A stretch of 64,000 bases of DNA from Aphis gossypii (taxonomy: Eukaryota > Arthropoda > Insecta > Hemiptera > Aphididae). Under the pieces are notes generated by a model that did not search any database, was not told where the DNA came from, and worked only from the letters and a program-made list of their open reading frames with translations. Made by a program: the position numbers and the translations under genes. Location of the stretch: contig NC_065531.1 in NCBI RefSeq assembly GCF_020184175.1, positions 86,584,604 to 86,648,603 on the forward strand, read 5' to 3'. Below, piece after piece: positions 40,601-53,200 of this stretch (positions within the stretch are counted from its first letter, which is position 1; every line of letters begins with the position of its first letter).

Positions 40601-43600
40601 GCTGGTGTCGTCCGCAGTACCTTGGTGTGGTTTAAAATGATAACATATTATGGTTTACAAATAATGTATACCTACTTCGCTGGAATTTCATCTGGTTGTG
40701 CCGTGGTATGAATTGTAATACAAACACGTAATATGCTAAATAATACTTTTCAGTTTCTAATAACCACGAGGATCTACGGAGAATAATAATACTAAATCTT
40801 CACGGTTTGTTCGGTTTGTCGTCACGAAAGTTATCAGATAGGTACTCAATGTTATGATTTAATGTTATTATTTGACTCGCCATTTTTCACGATTCGTTAT
40901 TTGCTTTGGTTAAATTATTATGTTTAATAAATAATATTATATATTATTATGCCATCGTTAAATAACTCGGATCTTGTGATATTCGAGATCGATATCTATA
41001 CTACACCGGAACAAAATGCTGAGAAGATGGTTTTATACGGTCATACGGGCCTAAACTATAATGCCTCTACGGATGGAATAATATCATGATTGTGATTAAA
41101 ACCAGGCGTCGATCGTTATGGTACCGGATAAACAAATTGTCCAGAGCATGTTTTGCAGATAATAAAAGACAGTTGGCTTCCCTCGAATGTCCGTGGTTGT
41201 TTCGATGGCGTATCCACGGGAGGGTTGTGACTGTTCAAAACAATTATAAATTGGCGTACCTATAACAATGACTACACTTTTCCTGTTACTTATTTAATTT
41301 TTGTTTTTTGTTATTTTAATACTTTCGTTCAATCTAATAACTAACAAATAAAATAAAATACTAGTAATAAAATAATTAATTAACCCAATATTTGCATAAA
41401 AACTTATGTATGAACAGAAATTTTTAATGTCTTAGCTAAAATAAATGTATGATTTAATTATAATAAAAGTATTATACATAATGATGCATTAATATTAACA
41501 CATATATAACTAATAAAATGTGTATTCATAATATCATAATATAATATATTATATAGGTTACGACATAAGCCCGTAATGGAGCTAATGCGTGTACTGTATA
41601 TTCATCATAGTTTTACGTAATATACATTAACCGTTGATGAATGAATAAAGTAAAACTATCGAAAGAAAAACAGATAGGAATCACCAACGGTTGATAACTA
41701 TAGGGATAATAGTAGTATAATATAGCTATAAAATATACTTAGAAATAGAGTCTAATTTTTTAGAGATTTTTATTTTGTAATGATTTAACATCAAATTTAA
41801 ATTTAAGTTTAATTTATTTAATCTATTTTACAGCAAAGTGATTCTAAAATTTTTTCGCATTACAAATGTATTATAAAACAACTGGAAAAAAATTGATTTC
41901 TAAAAACAGTCTTATTTATTATTATATTTTTAGTTGTCATGTTTTTCAAGCTAAATTTGACAAAACACAAAATTAGGATCATTTAACTTATTTTTCAAGT
42001 TAAACTTTTAATTTATACAACAGTTATTTAAAAGATAACTTTTAGAATTTTTAAATAAGTTTAAAAACCATATTTTTAAATTAATAGAGATATTTCATAT
42101 AAGGTATTTAATAGTATATTGCAGGAATATAAACATCTAATAAAAGACCTCTCCCTTTTGAAATAAATTATTGACTGAATAATTCTTTTTAAGTCGTTTT
42201 AAAATCAAAATTCGAACTAGCAGTTATTTAGTCCTTTTGGGAGAAGTGATCTATATGATAAAGGACTTAGAAGATATGAGAGTTATAGTGATTTAACAAT
42301 TACAGTAATCAATATTTATCTACTAAAATTGATTTTAAAAAAATTGTCCAAGTTAATAATAAACTATAATAAATATTACACTAAATATTTTAAAGTCTAT
42401 TTTATATATTTATAAAACTATTTTATAAGATTGTAATAGTTTGAATAAGACTGTTATATAAATAGCTTAAAATTAATCAAAATATTTAAAACAATTGTAT
42501 TGTACATAATATGTACTAAATAATGACATTCGTTATGGCTACCTTTCTCTAACTTTAAACAATTTTGTTTTGCTATTATATTTTGTGAATTTTGATTTAT
42601 AATTGGTTTTTACGGCAATACATTTAAAAACAAATACATAATAATAATTAAATAATACAATTTAAAATAAAATATTAAATAGCAGTATAATATTCGTATG
42701 AACTACTAATAAGTAAAGAATCAGTAAACAATAATAAAAAATTGACATCACGAGCTACAGTTGTTTTATCCATTTTTATAAAAATATGTTTACTATTCTG
42801 TTATTAAATATTTAGGTTTTACAATAATTTCGCAATGTTAATTTTAAAACTACAGATCGCGGATTTTTGTTATAATTGTATTTATGAATTATTCATGAAA
42901 CATTACAATTTTACTTTTCTAACAACCATTATTCTGAGCTCTTTACCTGAGAAAGTTTTATTATAATATTACTTGTTTATCAAATTAAAAAAATAAAAGT
43001 ACTATTATACTTATTAATTGTTTTATCTTTCTTGTTAGATTGAATATATTTTAAAAATATAATTAATACAATATAATTGCGATTCAAATTATACTGATCT
43101 TAAATTTAGTGCAATTTTAGACTTTATTTTTCTATTGAAAATTTGAAACCGTAGCATTAGGTGTATTCACGAACATTCAATAAAACCTTAACTTCCGTCT
43201 GTCGCAAGATGGCTTAAAACCATTAAATAAAGAAGAGTATACAATTCACTTCAAGGAATCTAACCATAATAATTAATTTCCTTTCCAAAGGATTTACCAC
43301 TATGAGTAAATATCTGTATATCATTGAATCTTCTTTTTACAAGCGATACGACATCAAGGTTGGTAACATATCTTTAGTATCTATGTAAGTTATTAGGTAT
43401 GTAATGAACTAACTATGTTTTTGTCCAGATATTTATGTTTAAACTATTTAGTACAATATTAGTTTAATAATTTGTTATCATTAATAAGATAATTATGAAA
43501 GTTTTTAATTATTAGGGTCATACGTTTTAAATTAAATAACATAATATAACACCTTGTGATTAATAAGTAAATGACAAATAAATCATATCATAATATAAAT

Positions 43601-43905
43601 TATTATATTATCTGCTTAAATATAAAACTAAGATATTCGGTTTTTGATTAAATCAATAAATCTGTAAGCACACTTTATAGTAACTTATATGATAATAATT
43701 TTTTTCAATTCAAAATTTATTTTTAACTGAGAAATCATGAAACTATAAAAATACCAGTTTACAAATGTTTAAAATATTTACTTCCTTAGAGACATTATAC
43801 ATAATCTGGGTACTATATTATACACACTCATAATGCATATTTTATATTTAGTAGAAATCATAAATTGCCGGTGTACACCGAAAATAGAAAAGTGTTCTTC
43901 AAAAC
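37690..43905. other. Intergenic, no confident gene
   Basis: A+T-rich overall. Slightly GC-richer patches occur at 40000-40260 and 40960-41240; the former has an open minus-strand frame (40171-39839) of unrecognised content. Nothing is supported by splice pairs or domain motifs. Confidence -1.
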
Positions 43906-44088
43906 CTATGCTTCATAAAAACAAAATATAGTAGCATTTTCTTCCGTTTCTTTTCCGGCATACTTGTACATTATTTCAAAACATTTGGCATTAAAAATAG
44001 TTACAGCACGCTTCAAATGATCATACATACGAATATAGCGTGGTAGGCATAAATACACCAAATCATTCCCATAAAATATGTCATGTTG
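43906..44088 (-). other. Orphan terminal-exon candidate, minus strand
   Basis: A 183-nt open block after an acceptor (AATACTTAG) ends in TAG. It reads QHDIFYGNDLVYLCLPRYIR, MYDHLKRAVTIFNAKCFEIM, then YKYAGKETEENATIFCFYEA. It is less A+T-rich than its flanks and looks helical and amphipathic. No family is recognised. An 18-nt block at 44727-44710 between TTTACAG and GTAAGTAAC would join in phase as a micro-exon, but short matches like this arise easily by chance here. Confidence -1.
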
Positions 44089-45099
44089 CTAAGTATTAAA
44101 TGTTTGAGATTTATCTTATTAAATATAAATAGTTTTATTGTAACTAGGTACAATGATTTTATTTTTATTATAAAATTATTATATTTAAATAAAATTTAAA
44201 GAATCAAAAAAATAAAATATATCTTTTGTAGTTTATTATTTATATTAGAATATTGACCATTGACATATTTTTTTAATGGTAGGTATGTCTTATACTAAAA
44301 TATAAATATTTGATCGTATTATTTCACTTTCAATAAAATGTTAACTTATACATTTATAATATTTATGAATCATAAAGACGGTTTTCTAAAATATTGAATA
44401 ATATACAGTTTACAGCCTTCCAGGATAAACTGTTTTTATATTATTATTCTTGTCTTGAAAGTTTAAAAGCATTCTAAAGTGTAATTACAGTTTTTTAGTT
44501 ACTAGGTTGGATAGTTTATCTGTAAATTATGCAATAATGATACCACGGGTGGGCAATAAGCTCTAACTCGTATCGCGTACCTTAGTTCTTTAACTATGTA
44601 AGGGTATAAAGACTTAGTTGCATAAACTATATATAACCGATTGAACATAATGTGCTAAGTCTATCTCTACCTCATCAGTTATTATTAATTTGTGTTAAGT
44701 GTTACTTACGTAAAATCTGCTATGGTTCTGTAAATTGTGTGATTTTAAAAGTTTATTGGGTAAAAAAGTAATTAAACCGTAGTGATAAATAACAATACAA
44801 TATTTTTGATTAAAATAAGCTTAGATATGATGAAATATTACAGAAAGGGTGTTTTATATAATTATATACTATTATTATATTAAAATATAAAACACAATAG
44901 TCGATAAGATATAATAATAAAAAACTGTTTTGGAGTACCTGCTGATTGTATGCAAGCCTAAAACAACTAAAAACGAACTAAAACATTTATACTAATAAAT
45001 AGCAGAATAATAACAGATGAGTTTGTTTTTTGGTTTCGATAATTAATTGTTTAACGTATTTCGTTAGAAATATATTTTTATTTTTTTAATTATAAACTT

Positions 45100-45480
45100 C
45101 GACCACACAGGTTCAAATAGAGATAAATAAAAAGAAGTGACGAATGTATTGATTTTACAATGATGTGTTTTTTTGTGTCCGTGTACAGCATAACTTGCCA
45201 AAATAATGCTTCAATTTCAAAATTCCTAGGTCGTTTCCGATGGCAAAGTGAATATCCTTGGTGCATTATAGAGGTCAAAAGTAAACATTTTCCAAAAATT
45301 TTTAAAAAAAGGGGGAAAAATGTTTTCAATTTTTACCTCTTTTACTTCTTAGGGGTTGAATTTTAAAAAATTATTTTTTTAGTGGATGCCTACGTCATAA
45401 TAGCTATCTTTATGTCAAATTTAAAAAAACTCTGTCCTCTACTAATCAACATCTCGTAAATCTGACTTTGCACAGCCTCA
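45100..45480. mobile_element. Probable transposon-derived sequence
   Basis: Phrases such as 'tttttttgtgtccgtgtaca', 'tttccgatggcaaagtgaat' and 'tacgtcataatagctatctt' resemble stretches I recall as recurrent in arthropod repetitive DNA. Overlapping open frames occur on both strands (45090-45366). There are no ends or target duplications, so the class is unknown. Confidence -1.
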
Positions 45481-45501
45481 GCATACGGCCCTGAAGGCTC
45501 T

Positions 45502-45870
45502 TCAACTCTTTGACGTTGGTGGCCCAGTGGCTGGCGCCTCAAGATCGATTTCCACGGCTAAGACCTCTGTTGTTATGAGATCCATGGAAAGCGCCGGCGT
45601 TATTATTTGATCTTCTTCGGGTCACACCAACTTCAAATCTTCCGCTACAGGAACTTCACTGTCAGATGTTGGACACTCCGCCGGTGCATCGGGATCTGTT
45701 TCCACGGCTAATACCTCCGTTGTTATGTGGACCGTGTAAAGCGCCGGCTTTATTGTCTGCTTCTCTTGAGAAATTGATTGGTGTAATATTTTGGTAACCT
45801 GCAGTTCATCTGTACAATATACTCTACTCGCATTAGCATTGGATGTAGTATTCGGCGGTGCATTGTCCAT
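45502..45870 (-). pseudogene. Coding-like block with a 150-bp in-frame tandem repeat interrupted by TGA
   Basis: An ATG at 45870 opens an 82-codon frame (MDNAPPNTTSNANASRVYCT...) ending in TGA at 45624-45622. Reading on in the same frame gives another open stretch to TGA at 45504-45502. The two stretches carry homologous repeats 150 bp (50 codons) apart, sharing ITTEVLAVE and PAL/APA positions. Composition is far richer in G+C than the flanks, typical of real coding sequence. No domain is recognised. It may be a pseudogene, an exon of a larger gene whose donor precedes the TGA (GTGTGA overlaps it), or a readthrough gene. Confidence -1.
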
Positions 45871-46708
45871 TATTTACGATTTTTATTTATCTTTGATGAA
45901 TAAAAAAAAATGAATAACATAAATAACTCTTGTAATCCGTCTACTATAGAGTATGAAAGGTAAGTAACTGAATTAAAATTTGTCTCCACGGTGATGCACT
46001 CCTAAGGATATTGCCTTGATAACAATTAAAAAATGATAAAATAAAATACTATAATCAGCCAATAGGCGTAATAAAATACTGAAATTAAAAACTACATTTT
46101 TTTAAATTTAATAATTTATTGTTTTGGCAAATTTCATTGGAAAAATGTTTATATTTTCTGTTATAAAATGTTAAATATCTATTCACTCGTATAATAACTA
46201 TTTCTTCTCAAACTGTGAATATTATTTGTTTTAATTCAAAAACGAATAACTATAAATACTTGAAATTTTCACAAAATATTTATATCATCGTTTTATATTC
46301 ATTACATAGATTTATAAATATTTTGACTCTTTTTAAGCTATTATAGGAATTTTCGATTTTTTTTCTTTAAACATTAATAAAAAAGTAATTCGCTGGGTAA
46401 AATTCTTTCATAGTTAAATTTTAAATCCTTTTTAATTTTATCCAAGATCCTATATGTATATATAAGTTATTCTTGTATCTGTATGAATAATTTAAATTAC
46501 ATAGACAAAATTGTATATATTGTTAATTAATAATCTCAATATAAAAGGTAAATTTTTTTGTAGTTAAAAATCTATAAAAAGTTTTCTTAATATCATCTAA
46601 CTTTTGAAAATTTAATAAAATATTTTTTAGCAAATAATTTATTCTGGAACAAAAATATCTAAAAAAAATAAGTCAATTACGAAATTATTTTGTCAGGTTA
46701 AAGTAGGT

Positions 46709-46733
46709 AATAATAATAATAATAATAATATAA
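46709..46733. repeat. (TAA)n microsatellite
   Basis: About eight TAA/AAT units, downstream of the homeobox gene. No function is implied. Confidence -1.
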
Positions 46734-47286
46734 TAGTTATTTTAAGCATTCTTATTATTTAAGAAAAACGTGATTATTATACTACCAAATTTCGTATTTT
46801 TACTAAAATCTATAATATTATAAAACCAGATCAATCAACGATATTTTTAAGACAACAATGTATGAAAAAATATATTGAATTGTCCATGTAGTGTTTGAAC
46901 ATTTTATGAGTCAAAGATAACTTAAAAAAATAGATGCATAATGTTGGGCTACAATAAATGACATACATACATATCGTATTATGAAATTTATTTACAATGA
47001 AAACAGAATTAGGTTAAAAAGTCTTAAATATGTCATTTAAAGTCAGATCAAAAAATATTGTTGGTGATTTTTGTGAACAAATAAAAAGAATTTTAATTTT
47101 TAATACACTTAATACCGGTGGCAGTGGAATAATCCATTTTATACGATAAAGTTTCACTAAGGTATAAATCTCAAAAAAAAAAACTAGTGTACATATTATA
47201 AAACAATGCCACGAATGTTGTAAAAATGTAATAATATAGCGATTTATCTTTACGATTGAAATGCTAATAATACAAGCGTTATCTTG

Positions 47287-50200
47287 TTATCCGTAAATGG
47301 ATTCGTCATTCAGCCTTTTTTTCTTCATTCGTCTATTTTGGAACCATACTTTCACCTAAAACATGATAAATGTAAATCAAATGTGTATAATATATTATTT
47401 ACAAATTACATTGAACAGGATAATCGATTAATGGTATTATTTTAAGTCAGTAAACTAAAAGTTTTTATATTACAATACTCAATAAGTATTATAAAAAAAA
47501 ATAATACAATAATATTATATATTTTATAAAATATAAATATTGTTAAATTTGTTTACTTTAAATTTTAAATTTTTTATCAAAAGCAATTTTAAAGTGTTTT
47601 TGCAGTTTTAATTATAAACATGTTTTTTTTTTTAAATTCTTAATACATTATTGAATTAATAGCATGTTATTTACATGAAATTTATACTTAATGCATAACA
47701 AATTTCAATTTAGGTTCTCTTGTAATTTTCATTAGTCTTATTTTAGACTTTTAGACGAAGTCGGAGCATAAAACATATTAATCCAAATGAATTAAAATCC
47801 TATAACCATCAATAAATCAGTTTAACAGAATAAGTCTATGCTCAAAGTTAAATTAAAATTAATGTACAAACTTACAAGATATATATTGCCAACAAGAAAC
47901 AGAAAAATAATTACCGATAAATAAAAAAAATTCTAACAAAACATATGTAACAACAGAATTTTCTGTAGTGTATAACAATTACTTGTCGTTCTGTGAGACC
48001 AAGTATTAGAGCAACTTCGTATCGTCTTAATCGAGTCAAGTATTTACACTTCTCAAATTCTCCTTCGAGCCACCCCAATTGATACTTTGTAAACGCTGTT
48101 CTAGATTTTCGACATTTTATGTTATGTTCATTTTCTAGAAAAAAAAATAATGATAACTATTAATATTATATGTATAGTATGTATTTATAATAAAATGTTT
48201 TGAGTTTATCATCGTTGAAAATATTTCAGAGATAGTGGCCGAATAATATTATTGAGGTAATATAACAGTTGCTCTATTTATTGATTTATATATACCTAAA
48301 TTTGCAAAAATGTGAGTTTATTATCAATAGTGATACATTATATTATTATAAATATTATCAATAGGCGTACATAATAAAATTATCTTTCATCAGTTCTATA
48401 ACATATCGTTTATGATGCATTATAACTAGGATTCAGGACTTATAACATATAAATATATCGAAAAATAGGTATGTGAATGTACATTAGGGAAAACAAAATT
48501 GTGCGTATAAGTAAGAACATATGATAGTAATAGTTGTTAAAAAAATGATTATATCTTTTGTCGAATACTTATATGTTTTATTTTTTAAGAAATATAATGT
48601 AACGTGTACAGTCAAAGTCTGTGTATAATTTAATTTATGTTTTACAAAACAAATTTATATATCTAAAAAATAAAAATACCTAACATATTTTGCAATTGAT
48701 TTGACGAAACCAAATAAATACAAATAAATAACAAGATACTTCCGAATCATTGTAAACTATACAGTATACATATATTATTATGAAAATTATATATTATGTT
48801 ATGAGCGTAAGAACATATTTGAGATATTATATTAGTTAACAATAGTTAGTGTTTATATATCACGATAAAAAACCAAAATATATTATATTATGTAAGTACT
48901 TATCACACTTATCATTTAAATATATTAACGGTGACTAATTGTTTATTTTATAAAGTCTATAATATATTATTCAGTAACAATAATGTTCCGACTTTTATTC
49001 ATCATTTATAGACTACTCGTGATGTAATATTTATTATAATGATTTTTATATTATATGTTTATATTTAATAGCAGTTTAAATTGATCGCTTACCTAACAAT
49101 ATTTTATTGTATCATGCATTTTTGAATAAGCTATATGTAATTTTTATCAATAGTAATTATTACTGAATTACGGGTATTAGATGCTATTTAAAAAAAAAAA
49201 ATCTTTTTGACAGCGTTATATCCACAAATTCATATCATATGATGTTCATGCATCTTTAAATATTGAACTAACCTATATAATATAGTATATAATATAATAC
49301 ATATAATAATAATTTGAATAAACAGTTATCAAAGCATATTCTCTATATTTGAGCAAAATAAACATCTCATCTTAAAGTTCTAAGATATTTAGGTTCCTCA
49401 AAAAAGAAAGGGTTAAGTTGCAAATAAAATAATTTACATAGGTAGAAATTTGTGAATACATATTTCGATCTTTGGAGATATTTATATAATAGAACTATAG
49501 AAGATTCTAATAATCAAATTGAAAAAAAAAAACAAAATTCGAACAATTCTTATCAATATTTATAAGTTAAAATTTACTTGTAATCTTTTATAAGTCTAAA
49601 TTTATATAACATACACTGTACTATAGTTTATCCTCGAGCGGATTATCCGATGTCTTCCGCAAAATCATCTATATAGGTACATATATGTATTAAAATATTA
49701 TATTATATATCTTCACATTATACATCATTATCGGTTTAATTATTTAGTGATAGTCGATTACTCGATAACGACGTAAAATACAATACGTTTGTTCAATATT
49801 AATACTTTTTGATAATTGTTAATACGTTCAATGAAAAAAAATTGTTATTCGTGGATATATCTGCGGAATTCGTTTATTCGTAGATGCCCTGACACCCTAT
49901 TCCACAGATAATCGATAGTACACTGTATAATATTTAGATTAACTTTACTATGTATTGTATTCATAAGTTACAAAAATGTGTTGTGTTAAGTTACAAAAAA
50001 ATACATTAGAGATATAAATTTAAATTATAAATGTAAGGAATTATTTAAGTTAATATTATAAAAGTATTGCTCATAAATGAGTATAACATTATTGCAATCA
50101 AATCTTTATTATAAAGTTTTCACAGTAAATTAAAAAGTTGAACATCAAATTATTGTAGGTAATACTTATAGAAATCTTTATAATGATAGGATACTGTAAT

Positions 50201-53200
50201 AACATATCTCTGCATGCTGTATGATTATGCTGTTTGAATGGCCACAATAAATTCCATCGGAACAATGACAAAAATTATGTATAATAATGAGGATTCTAAT
50301 ATAAAAGTATGTTTTTATATAAAAATGTCCTTAGAAAGAACATTGGTAGTTTGTAATAAAAACTAAATTGAAACTCTAAATTAATGCCAATTTATACAGT
50401 TATGAACTATTGAAGTTATAATAATATAGTATTTAGATTTAATAATATAAGGAGACAAATAAGCTTAATATAAAGCGTATAACTACATTGAAACTACTTA
50501 ATAGTTCTTTTTTAATAAAGTTATTATCATTTTATTTTTAAAATAATCGCAAATTGGGTAACTAAAAATACATTATTTGAAAATATATTGTTACTTAATT
50601 TATAAATTATTATAATGATAGTTAAACGTTAAAGTCTCCGTTGTAATCAATAAGTGAAAATCTATATTATGAATAAAATACATAGTTATAATTGTAAGCT
50701 ATTATAATGGGCGTTTAAGTTAAATATTCTTTATACTATAGATAAAATACTGAAATACATTGCCAACTTACAATATTATTATTGTTTACTCATGGCTAGT
50801 TTTCAATTAATTCACAATAACTACAACTTTGTGTTGATGATAGAAAATCTTAAATAAATAAATTTAGTTGTTTGCTTGCATGCAATTTTACTCAGTTATT
50901 CTAGATATGCTGTATATAACATTATAGCTATCAACATTATATATCGCCGGTAGTCTAAAACGACTTAAATTATTGTTATTTATAGTGAGAGAACAATAAA
51001 CTTAAATCAAAAAGTTATTCTAAATACTGCCATTAATAAATAATTAGTTATATAGTACAAAATACCAACGAGAGTAATTATTTTCTTGATAAAACACTAT
51101 TTTACTCCCCTATGAATAGCGGTTTTATTGTTTACTTATCACTTAAATATTGTGTATTATTCGTTGGTAATGAATTGTAAAATTGTAATCAATATAAATA
51201 CACATAGTGGAATTTTTGTTTGTAATTTAATTTTTTTAGCATCTAAAGTATTTTAAAATTTTATAAGTATATTTAATAATATTATTGTCAATATAAATTA
51301 TTATTATTATTTTTAATTAGTTTGATTAAAAAAGTATCGTAACTTTAACGTGATTGAGCCATTGGGGTTTTCAATTTTCTAGAACCCCAAAGGAAAACGT
51401 TTTCTTTGTTATGGTGTTTTCCAGCGTTCACTTCTATGTATATATATATATATATGCGTACAGTTTTCCAATTATAGTTATAACGCATGAGTATAACAAA
51501 GGTAAACACTTGCAATTAATAGAAGTAATTTTACAAAAAACTTTTGTAAGTCATACTTATATTCGCTGAATTTGATAATACATTTGAGAGGTGTAGCAAC
51601 TTTTTGTTCGGTTTATTTTTCATGCGAACGTTGGTATCATGAAAATATTTTTCTTGATATTATTTAGTTTATGCTATAATCTGAAGGGTTCAGGAGAATA
51701 TTGTTTAACTTTAATTATCAAGATGTAAGTTTTTATAAATGACATTCTCTAACGTGCTCGACCGCATTTTCGAATGCAATCATAATTGTTAATAACATAC
51801 ATTTTTTGATATTGAGTATAGAAAATTGTTTACAAAACTATAAATATAAATAAAAAACACAAATACTAGACTTAAATATAATATTTTAGATTTTTACTTT
51901 CACTAAATATTTTTTCTGATTTCTTTTGCTTCCACAATAAAGGGTAGAGTTGCATTAGTATGTAGGCCAATAATTAATTATATTCATTATATTCTGATCT
52001 TCGTAAAAGTAAAAAAAAAAAAAAAAACAAAAAATATAATATGCAAAAGATTGAATAATTAATAACGAACAAATGGTTTATACCATAGCCCTTATCTTCA
52101 TCATTCTTTCAACAGAATCTTGAAGTGTATATAACTCATTGTAGTGTTCATAAAACAGATGTTTCAAATACTTTCAATAAAACAAAGTATAACACTTATT
52201 TAGACGTTACATAACTATAACGTTATATTCGTACGACTTATATTTTTTCCATACATTTTTTTTTTAAATGTATTGAAATTTTCACTCACTTGGATATCTA
52301 TTCATTTTTCTTATCACAAAGGATCTTTCAAACGCTTTAACATTAATTAATATTATTTAACTCAATTTTTAGCTACAAAAAGTTCCAAAATATTTTGAAT
52401 AATGTATTATGAAATCGGATAGGTTAATAAATATTTTTAATTTTATAAAAATAAAAATTGTAAAATATTTTGGTAATTGCATACTGCATTTAAGTTAAGT
52501 CGTTTCGCTCTAATTTCGATTCGCTCACAACAGCATAAACCATGTTTTCATATTCTATGTATGGAATTAATGTCCAACAAATTAATTCTAAAAATTATTG
52601 TAGCCTGTAGGTAATTGGAATATTGGTCATACAATTTAACTATATCTTCTGTCATTTATTTGGCATTTTGACAGGTTTTGATAGATTAACAGAAAAAACA
52701 AAAACACATTTTATAAGATACTAATTGAAGATTTTTCAAAATATTTATTTAATTTTAAGGTAGTATTTAAATAATATTGAGTGATAGAATAGACAAAATA
52801 AATTATTTGATAGTTTTTATTTTGTCTTGATATATTTTTTTAAAGAACTGTGAACGATACTTATGATACCTATATTTATAAAACTTTCAAATTTAAATAT
52901 TTAGTAATAAAAGTTTAAGAATATACTAATAATAAGTTATTAAATAGATTGATATATTGAAGCATTTAAATCATTTAAAATGTAGCTATTGTACATTAAA
53001 AATGTCTAACTCATGCGGAAGAAACTTTTAGTTTCTAGTTAGACAAACTTTATTTTTGTACACGAAAACAAATTTTCCTGACATATGTCAAAAAAGTATA
53101 CCGTTTGAAAATCATCCTATAAACACACTCTATTTAAATATATTAGTTTTTTTAGATTTATTCAGTTATAAAGGATTTAGCTTTGAAAACATTTATGCAT

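Noticed and set aside
41575..41720. Small inverted repeats (ACCGTTG/CAACGGT and TAGTTTTAC/GTAAAACTA)
   Set aside because: Arms are only 7-9 bases without target duplications, too short to call an element.
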